From Gemmatimonadota bacterium (GTDB lineage Bacteria > Gemmatimonadota > Gemmatimonadetes > Longimicrobiales > Gaopeijiaceae): DNA of 64,000 nt. Positions within the stretch are counted from its first letter, which is position 1; each line of letters begins with the position of its first letter. The stretch is taken from positions 1 to 64,000 of the forward strand of contig JAWKQN010000008.1 in NCBI GenBank assembly GCA_041390125.1, read 5' to 3'. The notes under the pieces are model-generated. The model ran no database searches, was not told the origin of the DNA, and was given only the letters and a program-made list of their open reading frames with translations. Positions 24,533 to 31,191 of the stretch are shown here, piece after piece. A program made the translations under genes and the position numbers.

Positions 24533-25198
24533 TCAGCGCGAATGCAGCGCGCAGTCGCGCACCACGAGCACGCGGTCGGCGCGCGCGGCCAGCGTCTCCG
24601 AGTGCGTGACCGTGACGAGCGTCTTGCCCCGACCGTGCAGCAGACGCTCCATCAGGTCGAGGACGTGGCCGCCGGTCTCCGCGTCGAGGTTCCCGGTCGG
24701 CTCGTCCGCCAGGATCACGGGCGGATCGTGGGCCAGCGCCCGCGCGACCGCGACCCGCTGCCGCTCGCCGGTGGAGAGGCGGTCCGGGAAGGCGGAGCGG
24801 CGATCTCCGAGGCCGACGTCGTCCAGGATCGACAGCACGGCGTCGACGCGGTCCGGGCCCAGCCCGTTCAACTCCACCGGCAGACGCAGGTTCTCCTCCA
24901 CCGTGAGCGTGGGCAGGAGGTTGAACGACTGGAACACGAACCCGATCTGACGCCTCCGGAACAGCGTGCGCTCCTTCTCCGGCAGATGGGTGAGCTCCAC
25001 GCCCGCGACGCGCACCGTCCCCGCGTCCGGGCGATCGATCCCGCTGATGAGGTTGAGGACCGTGGTCTTCCCCGCTCCGCTCGGTCCCAGCAACGCCACC
25101 CATTCCCCGGACGCGATGTGGGCGCTGGCGTCCACCAGGACGGCGCGGACGCGGTCGCCTTCCTCGTAGCGCTTGCTGACGCCGTCCAGCTCGATCAT
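24533..25198 (-). CDS. ABC transporter ATP-binding protein (LolD/YbbA-like)
   Basis: The product is 221 residues. Walker A GPSGAGKTT is at 38-46, the Q-loop FVFQSFNLLP near 88-97, the signature LSTGERQRV at 141-149 and Walker B VILADEP at 161-167, followed by GNLDAETG. This is the MacB/LolD group that powers FtsX-type exporters, here the permease immediately downstream. The signature has Thr in place of the usual second Gly (LSGGE), a tolerated variant. Its ATG overlaps the sirtuin stop by 4 bases. Confidence 0.95.
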   Translation of the reverse strand: MIELDGVSKRYEEGDRVRAVLVDASAHIASGEWVALLGPSGAGKTTVLNLISGIDRPDAGTVRVAGVELTHLPEKERTLFRRRQIGFVFQSFNLLPTLTVEENLRLPVELNGLGPDRVDAVLSILDDVGLGDRRSAFPDRLSTGERQRVAVARALAHDPPVILADEPTGNLDAETGGHVLDLMERLLHGRGKTLVTVTHSETLAARADRVLVVRDCALHSR

Positions 25199-26049
25199 GC
25201 GCCGAGCGCGCGCACGAGCGCGGGCAACGTCGTGCCGAGGGCGCCTTCCACCCGCAGCCGGGCCAGCGCGTCCCCGCGTGTGGGACCCAGCGTGGCGATG
25301 GCGACCGGCCGGCGCTCCTGGCTGGCGCGCAGGACGAAGCGGTAGCCCGAGAAGACGGTGAGGGAGGACCCCACGACCAGCAGCACCTCGCCTTCGCCAT
25401 AGAGGTCCCACGCCTGTTCGACGCGGGGCTTGGGCACGTTCTCCCCGAAGAAGACCACGTCCGGCTTGAGGATCCCGCCACACGCCTCGCACGCGGGCAC
25501 GCGTACGCCGGCGATGCGCCGGTCCGTGAGGTCGGCGTCGCCGTCCGGCGCGACGGGGGCGTCCGCGGCCCCCAGGTCGGGGTTCAGCTCCAGCAGCCGC
25601 GCTTGCATCCGGGCGCGCGGGCTCCGGGTCCCGCAGGCCAGGCACACCACGCCGTCCAGAGCGCCGTGCAGCTCGAGCACGCGTGTGCTGCCGGCGGCCT
25701 GATGGAGTCGGTCCACGTTCTGGGTGAGGATGCCGCGCACGTAGCCCGCGCGCTCGAGCGCCGCCAGGGCGGCGTGGCCCGCGTTGGGGCGGGCGTCCGC
25801 CACCCGGCGCCACCCCACGGCGCTGCGGGCCCAGTAGCGACGCCGTACCGCCTCGTGGCCGACGAACTCCTGGTAGGTCACCGGCGCGCGCCGGGGCTCG
25901 GGGCGGGGACTGCGGTAGTCGGGGATGCCCGACTCGGTGCTGATGCCGGCGCCGGAGAGCACGACGGTGGGCCGGCTGCGGATGAGGTCGGCAAGCGCCG
26001 CGACGTCCGCATCCACCGGGACGGTCCCGGAGAGGAACGCCACAGCCAC
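25195..26049 (-). CDS. Sir2-family NAD-dependent protein deacylase
   Basis: The product is 284 residues from GTG 26049 (GTG 26043 is possible). The sirtuin motifs are complete: GAGISTESGIPDYRS at 33-47, LTQNVDRLH around 108-116, catalytic His128 in LELHGALD, the zinc cysteines Cys136/Cys139 and Cys187/Cys190, and VVFFGENVP and VVGSSLTVFSG for NAD. It removes acetyl or other acyl groups from lysines. It follows greA by two bases and overlaps the ABC ATPase gene, so all five genes are likely one operon. Confidence 0.94.
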   Translation of the reverse strand: MAVAFLSGTVPVDADVAALADLIRSRPTVVLSGAGISTESGIPDYRSPRPEPRRAPVTYQEFVGHEAVRRRYWARSAVGWRRVADARPNAGHAALAALERAGYVRGILTQNVDRLHQAAGSTRVLELHGALDGVVCLACGTRSPRARMQARLLELNPDLGAADAPVAPDGDADLTDRRIAGVRVPACEACGGILKPDVVFFGENVPKPRVEQAWDLYGEGEVLLVVGSSLTVFSGYRFVLRASQERRPVAIATLGPTRGDALARLRVEGALGTTLPALVRALGA

Positions 26050-26051
26050 CG

Positions 26052-26534
26052 CTACCCGGCCATGCCGAGCTGCTGCGGCAAGGTCACGACGTCCAGCACC
26101 TTGAAGATGCGGGTGCCCACCGGGAGCTGCACCGCGACCTCGTCCCCCGCGGCCGATCCGAGGAGACCCCGCCCGATCGGGGAAGCCATGGAGACCTGCC
26201 CTCCGTCGAGGTCCATGAAGTCGCTCGCCACGATGGTGAACGTCACCTCCTCCTCCATGACGGGATCCATCACGGTGACCCGCGATCCGAAGCCCACCCG
26301 GTCGTGCGGCATCTCCTTCACGTTGATCCGCGAGAGCTCGGCCATGCGCTGCGTCAGGTGGCCCAGCCGCGCCTGCACGAACTGCTGACGCTCCAGGGCG
26401 GACTTGTACTCGGCGTTCTCCCGCAGATCCCCCAGCTCCACCGCCTTCCGGATGCGCTCCGGCAGGTGCACGGTCAGCTCCTCGCTGAGCTGGGCGATCT
26501 CGCCCTCCAGCTTGTTCCGGATCTCTTCGAGCAT
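26052..26534 (-). CDS. greA: Transcription elongation factor GreA/GreB
   Basis: The product is 160 residues. The N-terminal coiled coil (about 1-75) carries the acidic tip GDLRENAEYKSALERQ that enters the RNA polymerase secondary channel. The C-terminal FKBP-like half includes VGFGSRVTVMDPVMEEEVTFTIV and the closing ISMASPIGRGLLG-like stretch (SMASPIGRGLLGSAAGDEV). It rescues backtracked polymerase by stimulating transcript cleavage. It heads the operon and is divergent from lysC, 180 bases away. Length and motifs fit GreA well. Confidence 0.94.
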   Translation of the reverse strand: MLEEIRNKLEGEIAQLSEELTVHLPERIRKAVELGDLRENAEYKSALERQQFVQARLGHLTQRMAELSRINVKEMPHDRVGFGSRVTVMDPVMEEEVTFTIVASDFMDLDGGQVSMASPIGRGLLGSAAGDEVAVQLPVGTRIFKVLDVVTLPQQLGMAG

Positions 26535-26638
26535 GGGTAAGCCTCGGGCCTGGTGGCATGCAGGGAGACGGTCGGCGCCCGCCACGGACGGAGGGGGGCG
26601 TGGGCCCGGGAGCGCGGGTCTCCCGTGCTTCGGGAAGC

Positions 26639-26644
26639 TATCCT
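26639..26644 (+). promoter_or_regulatory. Candidate -10 box of lysC
   Basis: TATCCT, in the sequence context AGCTATCCTGAGG, would set transcription to start near 26651, right at the first base of the leader hairpin. No good -35 is visible. Confidence 0.4.
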
Positions 26645-26651
26645 GAGGCCC

Positions 26652-26717
26652 CACGGGCGCCAAGGTCCGCCACCGGCTTGCCGCCTCGCGGGGGCACCAC
26701 CACCTTGGGCGCCCGTG
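26652..26717 (+). promoter_or_regulatory. lysC: Leader hairpin that buries the lysC start codon
   Basis: CACGGGCGCCAAGGT at 26652-26666 pairs with ACCTTGGGCGCCCGTG at 26702-26717, 15 bp with one bulged G and a 35-base loop. The GTG start codon (26715-26717) is fully base-paired with CAC at the foot of the stem. This could make lysC translation dependent on unfolding, for example by a ligand, protein or temperature. It does not have the elements of a lysine riboswitch. Confidence 0.55.
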
Positions 26718-28061
26718 AGACCTCGCATCCTCAAGTTCGGCGGCACGTCCGTGGCCGACGCCGACCGGATGCGGCGGGTCGGCGCCCTGGTGCAGGCCGC
26801 CCTTCCCGCCGCCCCCGTGGTGGTCCTGTCCGCCACGGCGGGGACCACGAACAGCCTCCTCACCGCCGCAGAGGCGGCGGAGCGGGGCGACGTCGCCGGC
26901 GCGCTCCTGGACGTCCGGGCGCTGGGCGAACGGCATCGCACGCTCGCGCACGATCTGCTCGGCCCCTCGTCGACGCTGGACGCCGACATCGACGGCTTCG
27001 TGCACGAGATCGAGATGCTCGTGCGCGGGATCGGCTTGCTGCGCGAGCTGTCCCCCCGCAGCCGCGACGCCGTGGCGAGCTTCGGCGAGCGGCTGTCCAC
27101 CCTGCTGCTGACGGCCCACCTGCGCGAAGAGGGCATCCTCACCACCCACGTCGACGCGCGTTCGGTGCTGCGCACGGACGACGGGTTCGGTGCGGCCCGC
27201 CCGGACCGGGAGGCGGTGGAGGGCCTGTGCGCAGAGCGCCTCCGGCCGCACGTGGGGGCCCAGCGGGCGGTGGTCACCGAAGGGTTCGTCGGCGCCACCG
27301 AGCAGGGGGTGACCACGACCTTGGGGCGAGGCGGCAGCGACTACACGGCCGCCCTCCTGGGAGAGGCGCTGGGCGCCGCCGAGGTCCAGATCTGGACCGA
27401 CGTGGAGGGCGTCTACACGGCCGACCCGCGGATCGTCCCGGACGCGCGCCCCATCCCCGAGCTGTCCTTCGCGGAGGCGGCCGAGCTGGCCGCCTTCGGC
27501 GCCAAGGTGCTGCACCCCGCCACCATCCAGCCGGCGGTCGCGGCCGGGATTCCCGTCACCGTCCGCGACACCATGCGGCCGGAGGGGCGCTACACGTCCA
27601 TCCAGGCGGAGGTCAGCACCGGTCGGTCCGTCACGGCCATCGCCAGCCGCACGGGCATCACGGTCATCACGGTGACGTCCTCGCGGATGCTCATGCAGTC
27701 GGGCTTCCTGGAGCGCCTGTTCGAGGTGTTCGGCCGGCACGCCGTGAACGTCGACCTGGTGGCCACCGCGGAGGTGAGCGTGTCGCTCACGGTGGACGGG
27801 TCCGTACCCTTGAAGGCCGTCCTGGCCGAGCTGGCCGAGTTCAGCCGCGTGAGTGTGGCCGAGCAGCGCGCCGTGGTGGCCGTGATCGGCGAGCGCCTGA
27901 AGGCCACGGCGGGCGTGGGTACGAAGATCTTCGGCGCCCTGTCCGACATCAACGTCGAGATGATCTCGATGGGCGCCAACGAGATCAACCTGTCGCTGGT
28001 CATCGCGGCCGCCGACGTGCCGAAGGCGGTGCGGGCGCTGCACGCCGCGCTGTTCGGATAA
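26715..28061 (+). CDS. lysC: Aspartate kinase (monofunctional)
   Basis: The product is 448 residues from GTG 26715, the normal length of LysC/AKIII-like enzymes. It opens with RILKFGGTSVADADRMR, has FGERLSTLLLTAHLRE, the catalytic GRGGSDYTAALLGEALGA, WTDVEGVYTADPR, and two C-terminal ACT domains (about 300-448; GITVITVTSSRMLMQSGFLERLFEVFGRH, VNVDLVATAEVSVSLTVD). It phosphorylates aspartate, the first step to lysine, threonine and methionine; the ACT domains would bind the feedback amino acid. It is a single gene, with a terminator downstream shared with the cold-shock gene. Confidence 0.95.
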   Translation: MRPRILKFGGTSVADADRMRRVGALVQAALPAAPVVVLSATAGTTNSLLTAAEAAERGDVAGALLDVRALGERHRTLAHDLLGPSSTLDADIDGFVHEIEMLVRGIGLLRELSPRSRDAVASFGERLSTLLLTAHLREEGILTTHVDARSVLRTDDGFGAARPDREAVEGLCAERLRPHVGAQRAVVTEGFVGATEQGVTTTLGRGGSDYTAALLGEALGAAEVQIWTDVEGVYTADPRIVPDARPIPELSFAEAAELAAFGAKVLHPATIQPAVAAGIPVTVRDTMRPEGRYTSIQAEVSTGRSVTAIASRTGITVITVTSSRMLMQSGFLERLFEVFGRHAVNVDLVATAEVSVSLTVDGSVPLKAVLAELAEFSRVSVAEQRAVVAVIGERLKATAGVGTKIFGALSDINVEMISMGANEINLSLVIAAADVPKAVRALHAALFG

Positions 28062-28093
28062 CCTCCCGCAGGAGGATCACCCACCCGAAAACG

Positions 28094-28129
28094 CCGAAGG
28101 GCCGCCCCGCTGCGCGGGACGGCCCTCGG
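28094..28129 (-). terminator. Terminator between lysC and the cold-shock gene
   Basis: GGGCCG/CGGCCC with outer CCGA/TCGG and inner GC pairs form a strong stem. On the minus strand it is followed by GCGTTTTCGG, so it best serves the cold-shock gene, though it may also stop lysC readthrough. Confidence 0.8.
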
Positions 28130-28152
28130 TTGCTATACGGCGGTGCCGCAGA

Positions 28153-28359
28153 TCAGACGACGGAGACGTTCTCCGCAGCGGGGCCCTTGGTGCCGGCCAC
28201 CACGTCGAACTCCACCTTCGCGCCCTCGGCCAGCGTCTTGAAGCCGCTACCCTGGATGGCGGAATGATGGACGAAGCAGTCCTTGCTGCCGTCCTCGGGC
28301 GTGATGAACCCGAAGCCCTTCTCGTCGTTGAACCACTTCACGGTGCCTCTGGTACGCAT
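28153..28359 (-). CDS. Cold-shock domain protein (CspA family)
   Basis: The product is 68 residues, one OB-fold: GTVKWFNDEKGFGFI (RNP1) and DCFVHHSAI (RNP2), ending AAENVSVV. It binds single-stranded RNA and DNA and melts RNA structure. The leader between it and the upstream CAP gene is 260 bases and holds strong hairpins at 28451-28512, in keeping with the regulated leaders of csp genes. It ends at a T-rich terminator. Confidence 0.97.
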   Translation of the reverse strand: MRTRGTVKWFNDEKGFGFITPEDGSKDCFVHHSAIQGSGFKTLAEGAKVEFDVVAGTKGPAAENVSVV

Positions 28360-28450
28360 GTTCGCGCTCCATTGTGTTTTGTCCGGGTCGGAGCCACGAT
28401 CACGCGTACTTGCCGACGACCTGACGATGCGCGGTCAACCCCGCGCTGTG

Positions 28451-28512
28451 TGTGGCCTCCCTGGCCACAAGACCGAGAGGCGGTGGTCTCCTTGATCGAG
28501 ACCGCCGCCTCT
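28451..28512. other. Two adjacent stem-loops upstream of the cold-shock gene
   Basis: TGTGGCC/GGCCACA (28451-28468, approximate) is followed by a 15-bp stem AGAGGCGGTGGTCTC (28476-28490) with GAGACCGCCGCCTCT (28498-28512). The single non-Watson-Crick position is U-G on plus-strand RNA but A-C on minus-strand RNA. They may terminate the CAP gene, form part of the csp leader, or both. A TTGACC -35-like box for the csp gene (minus strand) is at 28433-28438. Confidence 0.55.
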
Positions 28513-28619
28513 TCAGAGCCGAGCCCGGTTGCGGGCTGTGCCGATATCTTCGCAGGGGCGCCGCATTCCGTCAAGGTGCGCCTGGACCATGCGCCCCGCC
28601 CGGGCCGCCGGGCCCGTCC

Positions 28620-29171
28620 TCAGGGGTGGCAGCCCCCGTCGGGGGCCTGTGGCGCTCCGGCCGTGGCGCCGAAGTTGAGGGTCCACCAGGTGCCGTAGCG
28701 CGACGCCGGAGCCATCTCGAAACCGAGGCCCACGTGTCGGGCTCCGGGCGCGAGGATGTTGCCTCGGTGGGGCGGGCTGTCCATCCAGGCGGCCACGACC
28801 GCCTCCGGCCCCGTCTGCCCGGCCGCGATGTTCTCCGCCACGTGGGTCCAGTCGTAGCCGGCAGCGCGCACCCGGGCCGACACGGTGGAGCCATCGGTCC
28901 CCGTGTGGCTGAAGTGGTCGTGGCCGGACATGTCGAGGGCGTGGCGCTCGGCGCTGGCCACCAGCCGCAGATCGACCGTCAACGGCTCCAGGCCCGCCTC
29001 GATCCGGGCTTCGTTGAGCAGACGGACGACCTCCTGGCCCTCGGTGGCGGGGCAGACCACAGCGTCGGGTCCGGTGAAGGGCAGGTCGCAGGCCGCGCCG
29101 ACCCCCAGGCAGCACCCCGTGAGGCCCTGGAGCAGACGGCTCCAGCGGGAGGATCGGGACGAGGGACGCAT
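28620..29171 (-). CDS. CAP-domain (SCP/PR1-like) secreted protein
   Basis: The product is 183 residues with a short hydrophobic signal rich in Cys (LQGLTGCCLGVGAAC, possible lipid anchor). The CAP fold shows in VVRLLNEARIEAGLEPLTVDLRL, ASAERHALDMSGHDHFSHTGTDGSTVSARVRAAGYDW, VAENIAAGQTGPEAVVAAWMDSPPHRGNILAPGARHVGLGF. The two His and two Glu of the putative CAP cavity are present. Function in bacteria is unsettled (lipid binding or protease-like claims). It is 98 bases after the methyltransferase-like gene and may be the last gene of the long operon. Confidence 0.9.
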   Translation of the reverse strand: MRPSSRSSRWSRLLQGLTGCCLGVGAACDLPFTGPDAVVCPATEGQEVVRLLNEARIEAGLEPLTVDLRLVASAERHALDMSGHDHFSHTGTDGSTVSARVRAAGYDWTHVAENIAAGQTGPEAVVAAWMDSPPHRGNILAPGARHVGLGFEMAPASRYGTWWTLNFGATAGAPQAPDGGCHP

Positions 29172-29269
29172 CGGGACCTCCGGGATGGGGGGGCGTCCGC
29201 CACGCGGCGGCGAGGCCCGGCGCCCGCAAGCCGCGGACCCCGGTGCGCCCGCGCGACGTCGCGGCGACC

Positions 29270-30238
29270 CTACGCCCGGCTTCCGCGGTCGTGCGCCCGT
29301 CCGTCGGGACCCACCTCCTGCAGCGGCAGGGCCTGCACCAGGGCGGCCTGCTCGGCGGCGGTCCGCTTGACGCGCCCCCCACCCTCATGGGTCTCGTGGA
29401 AGCGCCCTTCCAGCCACGCATCGTGCCCGGACAACGCGGGCAGGCTCGCAGGGCGGAGGTCCCGGCGCACAAAGAACGCGTTGAGGCCCGCGCTGCCGCA
29501 CCCGACCAGGTCGTATCCCTTGCGGGCGCCCAACCGCTCCAGCGCCGTCAGGGACGCCCCGTAGTACAGCAGCGACGGATGCGCGCGCCGTCGATCGAAG
29601 TCGGGATCGTAGGGCACGGTCACCGACGCGTCGCGCCCGAAGCGGAAGTTGTACTCCACGATCACGATCGCGGGCGACACGCACTCGATGGCGTCCCAGA
29701 TCCAATAGTCCATCCCATCGACGTCGATCGATAGCAGACCGATCGGGCCTTCGGCACCGTGGGTGGACAGGGCCTCATCCACGTTGTCGCGCGTCAACCA
29801 GGCCTGCACGGCCGTCAGGTCGTGAAGCCAGTGGATCCGGCTGCGCCGGATGCGATCGATCGCGTGTGCGTCCGAATCGAGCACGAGGCCGGACCAGTTG
29901 GCGTCCGTGAGCAGGAAGCGGGTGTTGGCCTCGTGGTAGGCCTCGACGCCGAACTCCACGAAGAACGGGCGCTCGATGGGCACCACCCGGGTGAGGTGCC
30001 GCACGATCCCGTCTTCGCCCCATTGGGAGAACACGCGGAACTCCCGCTCCTGCAGCGGCGAGCCGTCGCCGTCGTCCATCTGTCGACCTTCGATGCGTCC
30101 CAGCGCCTCCTGGACGCGCTCGATGCGCCGCTCCATCTGTTCGAGCGCACGCTGGACCCGCCCGAACTCCGCCGTCACGGCGTGGGGCAGCAGGAGGCGC
30201 TCCTTCAGTCGACCGAACATGCTGCGCATTCCGCCCAT
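29270..30238 (-). CDS. Class I SAM methyltransferase-like protein (FkbM-related)
   Basis: The product is 322 residues from ATG 30238 (Met at 30229 is an alternative). A coiled N-terminus (about 15-55, EFGRVQRALEQMERRIERVQEALG) leads into FSQWGEDGIVRHLTRVVPIERPFFVEFGVEAYHEANTRFLL, the glycine-poor motif I of FkbM-like methyltransferases, then GLVLDSDAHAIDRIR and IGLLSIDVDGMDYWIWDAI. Such proteins often modify sugars or lipids, but substrate and activity here are unknown. It starts 5 bases after the membrane-PPC gene. Confidence 0.7.
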   Translation of the reverse strand: MGGMRSMFGRLKERLLLPHAVTAEFGRVQRALEQMERRIERVQEALGRIEGRQMDDGDGSPLQEREFRVFSQWGEDGIVRHLTRVVPIERPFFVEFGVEAYHEANTRFLLTDANWSGLVLDSDAHAIDRIRRSRIHWLHDLTAVQAWLTRDNVDEALSTHGAEGPIGLLSIDVDGMDYWIWDAIECVSPAIVIVEYNFRFGRDASVTVPYDPDFDRRRAHPSLLYYGASLTALERLGARKGYDLVGCGSAGLNAFFVRRDLRPASLPALSGHDAWLEGRFHETHEGGGRVKRTAAEQAALVQALPLQEVGPDGRAHDRGSRA

Positions 30239-30243
30239 GCCGG

Positions 30244-31191
30244 TCAGGGCCGCAGCAGGGTGAGACCGGTCTCCGGATCCGGCCTGCGGTGCAGCGTACC
30301 GGCGCCCTCGTCCAGGAACAGCTCCAGGGTCGGGCGCACGGTCCCGCGCACGAGGTGGCCGGTCAGGGCGGAGCCGTCGTGACGTCCGAGCACGGCGTGT
30401 GCGTGCACGGCGACCCCATCCTCGTCGACACCCACGTCTCCGATCAGGGAGGTCACCTCCACCTGCTCCTCCACGGGAATGTCTCGATACTCCTTCCGCT
30501 CCCAGTCGAAGTACGCGAGCGTGGCCGTGCGGAACGCGCCGAGCGCCGTGAAGCGTGCCGACTGCACGCCCGCTCGATCGGCGAATCCGCGCACCTGTTC
30601 GACGACCTCTTCGCCGGTCTCGCAGACCAACGCCCAACGGCGGGCACCCCCTTCCCTGCTCAGCTCGAACACGTGCACGGTCGGACTCCTCTCCAGGGCC
30701 CCCGCGGCGCGCGCGTGGACCGGGTGATAGGAAGCGCCCAGGATCCCCCCGTACAGGAGGTGGGCGACGAGCGCCACGAGCGGCGTGCGCCGCCCGTAGT
30801 TGAGGGCCAGGAAGCCGGGCGGCTGCAACCAACGCGTGGTCGTGGGCCCGTGCTCCGGCGTGGCCATGTTGGGATGCAGGCTGGCGATCACGCCCATGCC
30901 CACCGTGAGCACGATCCCGACGTGGACGGCCCCGCCGAGCACGCCCATCCACCAGGCGGCCCGGCCCAGGCTCTCGAACGCGAGCGCGTACACGGCGGCG
31001 AACGCCCACCCGCTGAGCAGGTGGACCGCGAGGCCGATCAGGGTGGCGCGCTGGCGATCCATGGTGAAGCCGGCGCCGAGCAGGAACGGCAGGCTCATCC
31101 GACTCCAGCCCAGCCCCTGCGCGGCGAACATGGTGCCGGTCAGGACCAGGGTGGCGAGGCCTCCCCACAGGGCCACGTCGAGGACGTTCAT
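30244..31191 (-). CDS. Fusion of a four-TM membrane domain and a PPC/DUF296 domain
   Basis: The product is 315 residues. Residues 1-155 hold four membrane segments (about 8-26, 50-72, 82-104, 138-154) with a conserved-looking loop ASLHPNMATPEHGPTTTRW. Residues about 170-310 are a PPC (plant and prokaryote conserved, DUF296) domain: EEVVEQVRGFADRAGVQSARFTALGAFRTATLAYFDWERKEYRDI, VHAHAVLGRHDGSALTGHLVRGTVRPTLELFL, including the metal-binding-type HAHAVLG and GHL histidines. Stand-alone bacterial PPC proteins are small cytosolic trimers of unclear function, so tethering to a membrane domain is unusual. Its ATG overlaps the GH15 stop by 4 bases. Confidence 0.82.
   Translation of the reverse strand: MNVLDVALWGGLATLVLTGTMFAAQGLGWSRMSLPFLLGAGFTMDRQRATLIGLAVHLLSGWAFAAVYALAFESLGRAAWWMGVLGGAVHVGIVLTVGMGVIASLHPNMATPEHGPTTTRWLQPPGFLALNYGRRTPLVALVAHLLYGGILGASYHPVHARAAGALERSPTVHVFELSREGGARRWALVCETGEEVVEQVRGFADRAGVQSARFTALGAFRTATLAYFDWERKEYRDIPVEEQVEVTSLIGDVGVDEDGVAVHAHAVLGRHDGSALTGHLVRGTVRPTLELFLDEGAGTLHRRPDPETGLTLLRP

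Noticed and set aside
26652..26717. Lysine riboswitch in front of lysC
   Set aside because: The leader is about 65 bases, far shorter than the roughly 170-base lysine aptamer, and none of its conserved loops is present.
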